DNA from: Paraphaeosphaeria minitans
Lineage: Eukaryota > Ascomycota > Dothideomycetes > Pleosporales > Didymosphaeriaceae
Direction of reading: 5' to 3'
Length of the DNA stretch: 64,000 bases
NCBI GenBank assembly: GCA_015832175.1
Contig: WJXW01000002.1
Span: forward strand, 2,914,001 to 2,978,000
Below the pieces are notes generated by a model. It did no database searches, was not told the DNA's origin, and saw only the letters and a list, made by a program, of their open reading frames with translations. Every line of letters starts with the position of its first letter. The stretch's first letter is position 1. Shown here piece after piece: positions 36,961-47,897 of the stretch. Made by a program: the position numbers and the translations under genes.

Positions 36961-38272
36961 GGGTCAACCTTGATTTGTATACTGAGTAGGCTTTGGTTCT
37001 TGAAATTCGATATGGTACCCTAACTTTTCTGCTCATCCTCCAGTAACATACCTTGCGGAACGTATCATCTATATCTGAAATTCCATGCACTGAAGGACAA
37101 TCTGCTTTGTCTTTGGACAATATCTTACATGATGAACCTTGGCTTGTCGCTCAAAACTAATTTGCGAGAAGCTCCCAGACTTTACTGTAAGACCTTATTT
37201 CCTAAGACTGCATCGGTGTAAATCCCTGCTTAGCCGCCACCAATGACTGTCTGCAAAGTAAACTCCTTACTTTCGAAAGTCCTGTTGAGGAATTTGGATA
37301 CTCCCCGTGTGTCAGAGACCCTGATCTTGGCAGGGACACACCTTAGCTACTCGGCCCTAGGATTAGCAAGCTTCCTTACCTTAGCACCAATATCTACAAT
37401 GCTCAGATGCAGAACCATGCCCTTTGTCACCATAGCAGGGTGATCCGGATGAGAACGACAATAAACTTAGTGCTATCTAAATAACAGTCGCGATTTGCTG
37501 AACCTTTGGGTAGTCTTAAGGGTTCACGCCGTTGACTAGATTATTGAAGTTAGCTAGTTCCGCTATCAGGGCACTGCACCACGATGAAACTAGTATCCAA
37601 CCTCTAAACCCGAGTATCCTAATTCCTGATTACCGACTCCGCTACCACTATAGCTGCCTATAAAACTCGTCTTCTACCTAGAGAAACTGCTTTCGCCACG
37701 CCATCGCTCGATCATGCCTTATCTTGATTTGTTGTGTTACTGAACATCATTCATGATCTACACTTTTTTGGATTGTTGAGTACAAAGGATAAGACATTTC
37801 CACGAGTCTCAGTCCAACAGCACAGGCAATCTTTGAACACTATACAGGGCAGCATCTTGGCCGCGCTTCTTGAATGCATGGTATTCTTTACGGCAATTGT
37901 AAATGCGTGTCACTGCATTGAGATGTTGAGGCGGTTAGCAATGTGTGAGAGCGACGTTACCGGAGCGGACATGGGTCTTACACCAAGTAAATCTTTTTAG
38001 TAAGATTTAAGACTCGGCCATAACAAGAGATGCAAATGTACCTAAAGTATGGGGTGAAGGAGCTGGGTCTGGCCTCTGCGCCGTTCCTAACCCTTAGACT
38101 TTCATACCGGCAAATTTGTAATTTCATATTAAGACTAGATAAGATAATCACCGGCGTGGCTATAATGACAGAGGTGAGAGCATAAAAGAGCACGACGGAC
38201 AACATGTATCCACCTCCGTAATGTTTACCCATATAATCTCCACCAAATAGACCTCGAACAACCACGCACATA
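36961..38272. other. AT-rich gene-free region
   Basis: No supported gene. Composition is AT-rich with scattered stops, like the 30400-31300 stretch. It may contain degraded repeat DNA but no element can be named. Confidence 0.45.
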
Positions 38273-38849
38273 TCATTTCAACTGTTCCATATTAGATAAT
38301 AGGATCAATCCTTCGACGCATACCCCCGGGTCGTCTGCGATGTTGATGTTGGCGTTACTCATGTCGCACTCCCATCCTTCCGGACACATGAAATAGCCTC
38401 GCGTGCCGCAGATCTGACGCGTGCATCTCCCTGGGCTATCAGCCATTTGTGGGTTCACGCCCGCCATGTCGCAAATCCAACCTTGGCTGGTACAAACACA
38501 CATTATTAGCTCAACCTGTGGACCATGGATAGAACAAGAGTGGAGTTACGTACGGACACTTCAACTTGCCGCGCGTATTACAAAGATCTTGAATGCAGCG
38601 CCCTTCGATGGCGGCACGACCGCTACCGCTGTAATCGCAGGTCGAGTACAGTGGGCAGACGCCATTGGTGCAGAATCTTGGAATGCAGATTCCGTTCCCG
38701 GACGCCTTGCCGTTCGCAGCACAGTACGAGCCGATAGGACATCTTCCCAGTTTGGGCCCGCACACCTTGGGACTGATTTCGATAATTCTCTGAGCATTCG
38801 TGCTGAGAATGGAGAGCAAAATGACAAGCGCTGCACTCGTGAGCGGCAT
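38273..38849 (-). CDS. secreted protein with four tandem four-cysteine modules
   Basis: Exons on the minus strand are 38849-38554 and 38486-38273, giving 169 aa. The donor GTACGT and the acceptor ACCAG join CC|C. A signal peptide (LTSAALVILLSILSTNAQ) ends near residue 20. The mature protein contains 16 cysteines at 30, 37, 43, 55; 60, 65, 71, 85; 90, 98, 104, 120; and 125, 133, 139, 155. These form four repeats of C-x(4-7)-C-P-x4-C-x(11-15)-C, always separated by exactly four residues. The second cysteine is followed by proline in all four. Repeats 3 and 4 share CP-x-GW-x-CDM and end P-G-x-C. Such small cysteine-rich secreted proteins are often apoplastic, but no function or family name can be supported. 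The exon junction falls inside repeat 3. Confidence 0.8.
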
Positions 38850-39592
38850 GGTGTGCAGCCACGGTGTAGTTTCCGTTCGAAGAGGGAGAGCTAGTGACCG
38901 CTGGTTTGTAAAGAAAATGTAAAAATGTCTTCCTCATGTGTTCTATGGGCTAGAATAAGTACTTATGCTATCTACATATCCAACTCCATTGGCATGCCGC
39001 CACTGCTTCCGTCGACAATGACGCAATAAGGATGCTTGAAAGAGATCGCAGTCCGGACCGCATCTGAGCCACATGCAAGTAGCCATAGGAGTATGTATGG
39101 AATTACTACTAAATGATAGGCTCCATTTCTAAAGCAACCTCCATAAGACTGAATTTACAAACACAGATGCCACCGTGAGCATATTTTATAGTTGATCTCG
39201 ATCACGGTTCAGGAAAACACCCGAAGTCGAAGAAACGAAAAACTCCGAAGTAATACGACCAGCCTCTTAGCGCATTACATATGCCAGGCCATGTTGATGG
39301 AGAGTGAGTTTTTCAGTACAAGCAGAGCTCAATTGCCAAGCAATCCATGCTAGAAAAGAGTATCTACATATCTGGTGCAATGACTTGTCGAGACCAAAGC
39401 AAGGCGAGGAGATATGGGAAGCCCTTTGAAGACCACCCCACGAACCCATCACTTTACCCGTAAAAACACGCAGTGTATTGTGGCAAGTTTGGCGTACGAT
39501 GCGACGCAGACCAGTCTTTCTTCAGATACCTGGGTACTGTGTCGCTGTCTCTCCCATCTACAATAGGATTGTTTTATTAACATTCCGGTGGG
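38850..39592. other. intergenic region
   Basis: Promoter of the cysteine-rich protein gene and 3' flank of the acyl-CoA dehydrogenase gene. No further gene seen. Confidence 0.45.
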
Positions 39593-40921
39593 TTAGTAGC
39601 TTCTTGGTAGACCTAATGCCTTCTCGCCCACGAAATTCAAGATCATCTCTCTACTCACAGGCGCAATCCTCGGCACAAGACACTCCCTGAACCACCTCTC
39701 GACATCATACTCAACAGCATACCCCATTCCCCCATGTGCCAAAACTGCCTTCTCGCACGCATTGAACGCCGCCTCGGCAGCAACGTACTTTGCGCTGTTT
39801 GCTGCGATACCGACAGTATCTTGTCGGATGGTCGCATCGTTCTTCGATGCGTCGTATAGGCGCGCCGCGTGGTACGTCGCCAACTTAGCAGCCTCGAGGC
39901 GCATATACGCATCCGCAAGCGGGTACGCAACGCCTTGATTACTGCCGATGGGGCGATTGAATACAGTACGCTCGCGCGCGTACGCCGCTGCCTTTGCGAG
40001 CGCCGCGTAACCCAGGCCCAGCGCTTCGCCTGCGAGCAGACACCGCTCCGCGTTCATGCCGTGTAGGATTATTTTGAAGCCCTGGCCTTCTTCACCGATG
40101 AGCGAAGACGCCGGCACACGGTAACCGTCGAAGAAGACCTCGTTCGCGTCAACTGCACGACCGCCCATTTTCGCAATCTTGCGCATGTCGAGTCCTGGTG
40201 TGGATCGGTCCAGGGGGATGCAAAAGATCGAAAGCGCCTGTGATGGTTTTGCAGCTTCTTCGCGAGGTTTGGTACGCGCGAGGAGGATCATGCGATGGGC
40301 GACCTGTGCACACGTGATCCAAATTTTCTGACCGGTGATACTGTAAGTATCGTCGTCCATCTTCTTCGCGGTGGTGCTCAGCCGTAATGTATCAAGCCCT
40401 GCATTAGGTTCAGTAACACCAAAGCAGGTGCGCCACTCCCCCGACACGATCTTGGGAATCGTCTCCTCGAGCATCGCCCGGGATCCAAATTTGGCGAGCG
40501 GCTGCGTTGCGTATACGTTGGCGTGAATGCTTTGCGCGCCAGCCATGCCTGCACCAGACTCTGCGATCGTCTGCATCATCATGGTAGCTTCCGAGATCCC
40601 GAGGCCTGAGCCGCCGAAGGCTTCTGGGAGCGCAATGCCCAGCCATCCGCCTTTTGCGAGAGCCGCGTGGAAGTCCTTTGGGTCTTGCCCGCTCTGGTCG
40701 CGTTCTTGCCAGTACGTGTTAGGGAACTGCGAACAGATCGCACCTACAGCTTCGCGGACCTCAAGCTGTGTAGCTGTGAACCCAGTGATTTCCATGATGC
40801 GCGTACGCGCTGTTGTGGAGAAAGGTCGCCATGGTCCGGACAAACCAACAGTTTGGTGGTTTGTGCAGCACTGTGAAGAGAGCGCTGCTCGGCGGATCGC
40901 ACTGTAAAATGAACGCAACAT
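39593..40921 (-). CDS. acyl-CoA dehydrogenase, mitochondrial type
   Basis: Intronless, 442 aa. The first 45 residues are Arg/Ser/Thr-rich without acids and contain RPFSTTARTRI, a plausible mitochondrial presequence. A Met at residue 43 could give a second, non-imported form. The core shows the acyl-CoA dehydrogenase pattern. The N-terminal helical domain has GGWLGIALPEAFGGSGLG. The FAD/substrate loop is CFGVTEPNAGLDT, and WITCAQVAHRMILLART follows. The middle beta-domain includes FFDGYRVPASSLIGEEGQGF. The C-terminal helices carry HGGMGYAVEYDVERWFREC, which includes the likely catalytic glutamate region. These enzymes make the alpha,beta double bond in fatty or branched acyl-CoAs and pass electrons to ETF. 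Chain-length preference cannot be read. The extreme C-terminus PRSY is not a peroxisomal signal. Confidence 0.92.
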   Translation of the reverse strand: MLRSFYSAIRRAALSSQCCTNHQTVGLSGPWRPFSTTARTRIMEITGFTATQLEVREAVGAICSQFPNTYWQERDQSGQDPKDFHAALAKGGWLGIALPEAFGGSGLGISEATMMMQTIAESGAGMAGAQSIHANVYATQPLAKFGSRAMLEETIPKIVSGEWRTCFGVTEPNAGLDTLRLSTTAKKMDDDTYSITGQKIWITCAQVAHRMILLARTKPREEAAKPSQALSIFCIPLDRSTPGLDMRKIAKMGGRAVDANEVFFDGYRVPASSLIGEEGQGFKIILHGMNAERCLLAGEALGLGYAALAKAAAYARERTVFNRPIGSNQGVAYPLADAYMRLEAAKLATYHAARLYDASKNDATIRQDTVGIAANSAKYVAAEAAFNACEKAVLAHGGMGYAVEYDVERWFRECLVPRIAPVSREMILNFVGEKALGLPRSY

Positions 40922-42954
40922 CTTGCCTTGCCGTACCGTACAGCTCGTATGAACGAGGATGTAGGTTCAGCACAAATGTAGGAGTGCCTGCACAACCGAT
41001 GCCTCACTATCAAGGCAACTATGACATAACCGAATGGGGATCTACAACCAAGCTTCGGCTTCTCGATCCAATGGCCGTTCCCACGCTTGCTACTCATCGG
41101 CCAAATGCGCGCTTCGCCGAAGCACTTAGCCATTACAATCAAACGTTGCAAAGCAGGAAGTCGGATCCCGGGAACGAAAATGATCCGTTTTGGCCGTTTG
41201 AACAATCTCTTTCCCTCCCAGTGAATGATGGTAAAAAAAATTGTTTATGTCCAATGTTGGTGCACTGGAAGAATTGTACTTACCTTTGGTAGTATGTCGC
41301 TTCTCCCTTATTTTTTTATCCTACTTAACATCTCTCCATAGACTCTGATAAGTAAGTGATCTAATCTGGATCTTCGAGCCGTCATTCCAGTGAGCCTCGC
41401 TTTCTTCTAAGCGGGGTTGTAGACGGGGACGCAAAGCTTAATACGTGGTCACGGCCACGTAAGGAAGTAATACCAGTGGAAACGCAAGCATTGAGGTCCA
41501 CTGATGACACCGCTTCTCATGTAAGATTTGATACCTCGATACTCACATGCGTCTTTTTCATCTATAAATAGTTGAATTCCAAAATTTCCTTTCATTTTCC
41601 TTTTTCTTCTGAAGATCTGGATGTGGTGATTGGAGGACACTGGCTACTCCTGCGTTATCCTAGCCAAACTGCTTCTACGACTCATCTTTAGATATATTGG
41701 CCAAACAATCTAGCTCAAGCGTGCATTCTCCTCAAAGCCTAGGCTCTACATCACCTTCATGTTGCCCTGATGCTCCGAGTATATGCGCGCAAACGTCAGA
41801 GCCTACAGCTAGCAGGATTCCAGTATAATGACCACACTTCGGCATCTCCGTGCCAAACGAGCAGACCATGCGCTTCTTTATTTCTTCGGATTTTCCTCAT
41901 ACACCCTCACTCCTAAGGCCTTCCTTATCGCCTAGCTAAGCCAACTCACGATGATGGGCCCGCCCCTCCACAGCGGCAACACATCATCTCTTCCACGTCT
42001 TTCCCCCGCAATCATCTCTGCCCATTCACCGCGCTGATGCCACAAAGTTGTATCTACGATAGCCCTCGTTGCTTTCTACGTTATCAATTATAATGGTTGT
42101 TGTTGTTGTTCCCTTCGTTTTTCACCTCCTTCTATCTCCTTCCATTCTAGAATTTGGAAGAAAGGTATTAGAAGCAAGCTAAATAACTAACTAGAGGGCT
42201 GTTATGCGACTCAAGTCTCTAGAACCTCCATCCAATTATACTTCAAGATTATAATTGTGATGTCGGCACTAGTGTGCGGTTTTTGGGAGTTAGAAACAAA
42301 ATCTATCCTTTCATACATTTGTCTACAAAGGTGATTACAGTTGAAATCATGAAAAAAGACGGCTTAATGTCTTACCAAATCATCGCTCAAACCGATCCCA
42401 GACGAAACATCTCTGTATGATGTTTAAAGCTCTGTGGCCCACTAAACTCCAACATGTAGACCACTCAATTGCCCACGCCTTCACACCACATACCGTCATC
42501 CATCAGAACTGGTTACTTCTGGTCCCAGGCTAAGGCATGTTGTGTCTACAGTAGCCGACATGGGGTTTTTACATTGTGTTTGCACTTATACCAAGCCAAT
42601 TCTTGAAACGATCACCTGGAGCACATTGTATGAAAGGCCTACGATGATTTACGAGTCCTCACTTCGTACACAATGTTGGCCACAATATCGATTATGGCCA
42701 TGTCCATCGCTATATACATCCTATGGCGTTGCTGTATACTACTTCCCATACCAATTCCTAAACCCGATTACCGCCTTCTAAACCAAACCACAGATCACAA
42801 CCTTTCCAAATGCCTGCCGCTGACCGTCCCAAATGAGCCAAATTCCGGCACCAGCCATACTGTAGAGCGGAGTACGGCGAACGCCCAGCTCAGGCGACTC
42901 CTCAAAGCTTGTTCTTTGAAACCTCTTTGTCTGCTGGCCGTCCTCATCCCATAG
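40922..42954. other. gene-poor region upstream of the SET gene
   Basis: No convincing gene. An open frame at 42673-42954 begins with an ATG and a hydrophobic N-terminus. It could be a first exon of the SET gene through a GTACGG donor at about 42873 and the TAG acceptor at 42954. This is unproven. GTT trinucleotide repeats lie near 42095-42110. Confidence 0.35.
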
Positions 42955-43103
42955 GGAATGCGCCACAGCCTGATGGGCCCCGATGGATTATCTGGCCCGA
43001 GCCCATCACGTCTCTCCTCTTCAGTCCTGATAAATGGCTGGCTATTTCCAAGCCCCAAGACTGGCTCGGTTCTTCATGGCCACCAACCTCTGCTACGCAG
43101 CTC

Positions 43104-43748
43104 ATGGCCACAGACATTGATCCTAAAAACTTATTCACACGCAAACACAACGCGTTGATTCGACGCAACGGCAATGTCCTAAAAGACCCATGCCTAGGTA
43201 AGTACTGTTGGCAAACCACCTCGTGGGGCGATATCTTCTGTCTCGAAGAGCTCCACGGCCAGACTTGCGACCATACGCTTGCGGAATGGCTGACAGGCTG
43301 TTCGGACTGGTCCTCTAGATTCGAAATCCGCAATACACTGGGCATGGGATATGGCCTGTTCAGCAAAGTTTCTTGGTCCGCAGGCGAGATCCTGGGCCCG
43401 TATTTGGGCGAACTTGTGCCTGAAAAGGCACCACAAAGCGGGTATGTGCACTCTGTGAGCATCGGACCTAAGTTCACCAAGCAGGATACTATTTCCGTGG
43501 CCTATATTGATGCAGACAGGGTGGGTAACTTCACACGATTTGCAAATCATGCGTGTGTGTTCAATGCATTGATTGAGGAAGCGAGGGTTGGTGAGGAAAG
43601 ATTGCTGGCAATGAGGGCGAGAAAAGCTATCATGGCTGGTGAGCAGGTTTTTATCGACTATGGGGACGAGTATTTTGGTGAGGGGAAATGGTGTCATTGT
43701 GGGGCGGAGAAGTGCAAGTACAAAGAGAAGGAGGATATGGTCTCATAA
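43104..43748 (+). CDS. SET-domain protein
   Basis: The 215-aa frame from the ATG at 43104 contains a complete-looking SET domain. It begins with FEIRNTLGMGYGLFSKVSWSAGEIL and continues through GPYLGELVPE. The substrate/SAM pocket is ADRVGNFTRFANHACVFNA, matching the conserved R-F-x-N-H-x-C motif. The closing FIDYGDEYF carries the conserved Tyr. A post-SET-like WCHCGAEKCKYK follows. A cysteine-rich pre-region (CLGKYCWQTTSWGDIFC) precedes it. SET proteins methylate lysines in histones or other proteins. This one belongs to a short fungal type with no assigned target. The open frame continues upstream to 42909 without an ATG, so the true start may lie in an upstream exon, possibly at 42673. The core is certain, the N-terminus is not. 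Confidence 0.75.
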   Translation: MATDIDPKNLFTRKHNALIRRNGNVLKDPCLGKYCWQTTSWGDIFCLEELHGQTCDHTLAEWLTGCSDWSSRFEIRNTLGMGYGLFSKVSWSAGEILGPYLGELVPEKAPQSGYVHSVSIGPKFTKQDTISVAYIDADRVGNFTRFANHACVFNALIEEARVGEERLLAMRARKAIMAGEQVFIDYGDEYFGEGKWCHCGAEKCKYKEKEDMVS

Positions 43749-44866
43749 GATGAGGCCGCCATCGTTTCGCAGTCATTGCGTGTAACTGTGGATCATATTG
43801 CGGGTGTTGAATGCCCTTCAATGTTGCGTTCGTTCAAAATTTGGATCTGCTAGTTTTCCAAAAAGGGGAACATTGTTGCATTATTGCTTTCTTTTGTTGG
43901 CTTACAGGAAGGCGAGACAAGAGTATTTCTGGGGGTAGTCTACATGATATTTCAAGAAACTGATACTCGAACGAGGATACGAAGGTCTATTCCAGCATGT
44001 GAGTTATATATCACGATGCAATTGAAGACAAGACTCATGCGGTGGAGTCGCTTCCGGGCGCAATTGTCTGCTCCACTACTTTTGAAACAGTCAGAGACCA
44101 GGGGTAGAGGCAGGTTAGTTTCGCTGTACCTAGCTCAGCCAACACTTGGCGATTCTTTTTCGGTCACGTTGCACATATCATAGTAGAGAGATGCGGAGAC
44201 TAGACGTTAAGGCACGAGGTCCTAGCTAGTCTCACATTTCCCTAACTCCGGAAGCTTCAGCTGCAAGTGCCACAGGAACCCGGCACTTGCTTTAGGGGAG
44301 AAAATCCGTAATTAGCTTGTATGAATAAATCTTTCAAATATCAGACGTGAATAATGCAGCCCCTACTAGATAGCCAGATCATTATTTGTTTCTTTTACAT
44401 CAATTTCTTATTAGTACCAGGACAGCAGTGAGGTTCTTATCTCAATCATCAAGGAACGCCTCGTCCACCAAGGCATTGTCAAATATGCGCCATTAATCAA
44501 GTTAACGCGCACCTCATGGTCCTTTCTATTGCGATAGATGTATGTTTGCGAGAAACATCACGTTCAGGAGGCTTAGCCGACATTACATAGGGCACGCTAA
44601 TCGGTCTCATGTTCCTCAAGAATCAAACCGTATACACGCAGCTACCGTTCCACCTCGCGTTGGCGACGAGCATTACATCGGGCCACCAGAAGGCCAGCTC
44701 GTATAAAGACTTTGGCAGCATACAGTAATTTGGTGACGAGACGATGTTGCATTAAAGACGATGCAAAATAGTGACAGGCCAGGTGTAGTACAGTATTCAG
44801 TGCGCATTTTGATCTCTTGTCTATGTACATAAGCGATACCCACATAATCTAGCTTAATGTCGCGAC
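43749..44866. other. intergenic region
   Basis: No supported gene between the SET gene and the stop of the oxidoreductase on the other strand. No repeats of note. Confidence 0.45.
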
Positions 44867-46216
44867 CTAAGAAGCAGGCGCTGCGCTGCCATAAGGGACC
44901 GCTTTTACGCTGTTGATGTCGACGAATCCGTACATGCTGTTATCCGCATCCTCTGCGAAACCCTGCTGCCAGGTACCCACATCTTTTTTAAACCCCTCGA
45001 AGTTCTTCTCGTCGCTCAGATCGATCGGCTGCTGGTCCTTTCCGAGCTGGCGAATTTGGGTTCCCGCAGCGACGTTTGTCATGCCGAAGTCGTTCTCGTC
45101 TATGAGCTGTTTGATGGCTGCGTGGACCTTGCCGCTGATGATATCCTTTGCCAGCTCCGGCTCGAGGCAGACTGGGCGGGCGAGGCCAACACCGTCAACA
45201 GTGTTTAAGGCGTCCACCATTGCAGCCGCGCTCTTGAAGCCACCTGTTACGTAGGTCTTGGTCTTCGTCAATGAGGGTGTTATCTTCTCGGCGAACTCCA
45301 GGAAGAAAGATTCCCGCTTCTTCGTCGATTCCCTCTTGTGCACGAACGCAAGAGACTCGTAGGTGCCACCTGAAAGCTCAACAAAGTCGAACTGGTTGTC
45401 TTCGAGGAGCTTGCAGACGGTGCCCGCCTCTTCCGTGTCGAAGCCCTTTTCTTGAAATTCAACAGAGTTGAGCTTGATGCCGAGCACGAACTTGGACGAC
45501 GTCCGTTTGCGCACTTCCTGCCCAATCTCGTTGATGATCCGTGCGCGGTTCTCTAGCGATCCACCGTACTTGTCAGTACGACGGTTGGTCGTAGGTGACA
45601 AGAATTGAGCGAGGAGGTAGCCGTGAGCGCCGTGCAGCTGGATACCATCATACCCAGCTTTCTCCAAGTATTCCGCAGCGTGCGCAAAGCCTTCGATCAC
45701 GTTCTTGATGTCCTCGTCCGTCGCTGCACGCGGCTTTGCGAACGTCATACCCATGACATTACCCTCGAGCTGGACGTCAGAAGCGGAGATAGGGTTCTTC
45801 TGGATACTTTCCGCGACTTGACGACCGGGGTGAGACACCTGTCCAATAATGAGGGAGCCGTGCTTCTTGGCTTGGGTAGCAAGCTCCTTGAAGCCTTCGA
45901 ACCGCTCGCCCTCGTAAGGTGCGCCACGAGGGATGATCGCATTCCCTGCCGCCTCCAGATGATCGTACTCAATCATTATGTTGCCGGTGAGGATGACACC
46001 GAACTCGCCCTCTCCCCATCTTCGGTATACATTGATGAGGTTCTTGTTAGGTACGCCGCGGGCTTCGAGGTTCTTTGGGTCCCATGACGAGAGACGCTCG
46101 GTCATAGCGCCCTTGAGGAATCGATTTTGTGCGGTGACGTTGGAGAATTCGAAAGGCAGCGGTTTGGCCAGAGGCGCCGGGTCCTTCTTCTCTGCTTCGT
46201 ATCTGCGGGAAGCCAT
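44867..46216 (-). CDS. Old Yellow Enzyme-type NADH:flavin oxidoreductase
   Basis: Intronless, 449 aa from the ATG at 46216. The open frame extends 35 residues further upstream but starts poorly. FMN-dependent TIM-barrel oxidoreductase of the OYE/NADH oxidase group. It reduces activated C=C bonds in unsaturated aldehydes, ketones or related compounds. Visible landmarks are NRFLKGAMTERLSSW in strand 1, GVILTGNIMIEYDHLE, IGQVSHPGRQV, the substrate-binding HGAHGYLLAQFLSP with the two active-site histidines, then TTNRRTDKYGGSLENRARI. Further on come FVELSGGTYE and the phosphate-binding TGGFKSAAAM and GLARPVCLEPELA. It is cytosolic by sequence, with no targeting signal. Fungal members of this length are often unlinked to any pathway. 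No partner gene is obvious here. Confidence 0.92.
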   Translation of the reverse strand: MASRRYEAEKKDPAPLAKPLPFEFSNVTAQNRFLKGAMTERLSSWDPKNLEARGVPNKNLINVYRRWGEGEFGVILTGNIMIEYDHLEAAGNAIIPRGAPYEGERFEGFKELATQAKKHGSLIIGQVSHPGRQVAESIQKNPISASDVQLEGNVMGMTFAKPRAATDEDIKNVIEGFAHAAEYLEKAGYDGIQLHGAHGYLLAQFLSPTTNRRTDKYGGSLENRARIINEIGQEVRKRTSSKFVLGIKLNSVEFQEKGFDTEEAGTVCKLLEDNQFDFVELSGGTYESLAFVHKRESTKKRESFFLEFAEKITPSLTKTKTYVTGGFKSAAAMVDALNTVDGVGLARPVCLEPELAKDIISGKVHAAIKQLIDENDFGMTNVAAGTQIRQLGKDQQPIDLSDEKNFEGFKKDVGTWQQGFAEDADNSMYGFVDINSVKAVPYGSAAPAS

Positions 46217-47132
46217 GGTGTTAAAAGGGTATCTTAAATTAAAAGGCTTCAATTGTACTACGAGTCGTATGGATTGCAGGCGCAAAAGTCGGAAATATGA
46301 ATTTTTGCAGCAATGGGACATCCAGACATTATATACCTACCTATACCCGACAAATGTTTGTACAGGGGGTCCACCGTGTGTGACGAAATACACTATCGAC
46401 CCTAGACAGTAAATCGGCCGAACTCGCCCACGAGGGGCAATGTGTGGGGAGCTTAGAAATACACAACACGCCGGCGTGCATGGTTTGCAAATGACGGACA
46501 AATTATGGAGGCTCAACTGCTCTTTTAACGTAGTTAGTTTGGACGCCAGACACTGATACGTTTGATCAATCCATCTTGTTCAGACGATCGCGTTGTCGAA
46601 GACCCTATAACACATGTCTTGTGTTACAGTACTCGCTGGGGAAGGTGTTCTGTCGTGAGTTCGGGCCGAACGAGGTCTCGTAGGTACCTAGGTCCGAACC
46701 GAGGCATTGAAAGAGCTTCGATCTCGTGGAGACAATTGAAGACATACAAATCGGCACAAGAACAGTGCCACCAAACAAATGTTTGTATTCGGACTTATAT
46801 GCTTCTAAACTATCGATAGTTTTTTATTTGTTATCGTCACAGAGATCTTATTGTTCGTATGCCTACAAGCTAGTGACCCTGCCAAGACCACCTTTGTCAG
46901 CGAGATCATACCGGGATCTAGCGCCCCTTCATCACGTGTGATCTTTGCGTCCTTCCAGGATCGTCTGAATACGGCCTATCATGATCAGGGAGCATGTTGC
47001 GGAGTTGTCTTGCACCATTAAGAGGTGAACGACGCGAGATGCGCCTATTAATGTTTCTTCCCGACCCTCCCGGCCCTCCCGGCCCTCCCGGCTCTGATCC
47101 GGATCCACGTTGCTAGCATCGATGGGAAGCCC
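46217..47132. other. intergenic region
   Basis: No supported gene. A tandem CCCTCCCGG triplication lies at about 47064-47092, directly before the HET-domain relic. Confidence 0.4.
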
Positions 47133-47685
47133 GAGTGTGAAGCGCTTTCATGTACTTGGAGTGATTCTAGAATAACACACGCGGCAACGGTACAGCTACA
47201 CGATGCCGCACAAATTGAGGGAAAACTGGCGCCTGCCATCATAGGCATTACTGCCAGTCTCACCGACGCATTACCTGAACAACCTCCGCTTACCGGATGA
47301 AGTAAAAGACTTATGGATCGACAGGATCTGTATCAACCAACAGGTTTTCAGCGAGCGCAACGAGTGAATTTTACGCCGAGCATCTACGAAGATGTTACAC
47401 GAGTGCTTGTATGGATTGGCCCACTGGACGACGATGTCTCGTACCCATTGGATCTACACAAGACGGTTTTGAGAAACAATGCAGTTGACTGGATTGCTGA
47501 AAAGTGGGAGTATTCGTTCACGGACAATGTTACAGACCCCGAGCTGGACTTCTTATACTTGCTCCATGGCATACGAACCATGCACGTGGGTGTCTCTACG
47601 CTGGGAGAAACTGAAGGGCGACGATGAAGATGCCGAGCTACAGTTCACGATCTACGACGTGGATAAGAACCCCAACAAGGTTTAA
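47133..47685 (+). pseudogene. degenerate HET-domain fragment
   Basis: The frames carry the first part of a heterokaryon-incompatibility domain in order. They read ECEALSCTWSDS (family YEALSYxWGD), AIIGITASLTDAL, then in another frame LRLPDEVKDLWIDRICINQQ, then in a third frame VNFTPSIYEDVTRVLVWIGP. The frame breaks are near 47270 and 47365. The second replaces the expected RNEQV with a stop in the preceding frame. The rest of the domain (the GRPWFxRxWxxQE block) is absent. HET proteins trigger cell death on fusion of unlike hyphae and are often lost. This copy is truncated at both ends and frameshifted, so it is non-functional. Confidence 0.78.
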
Positions 47686-47897
47686 GTAAACGGTCCCAAC
47701 GTGGAGTACTTCCGCGCAGCTGGCGTCCCACACCAGGTCCGCGAGTAAACATAGCACACGACACATAAAGAGCGACGAGATGTAATGGCGGTGCCGCAAC
47801 AAAGCGGCAAGTATATTCAAAGAATGTATATCTACAGCAGAACGTATCCCTTCTATCTTCTCAAGTATATGGTCCTCAAGACCTGTTCGTGACACGC

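Noticed and set aside
42909..43103. Start of the SET gene at 42909
   Set aside because: That codon is TTG. A eukaryotic gene should begin at an ATG, so I used 43104 and noted the upstream alternative.
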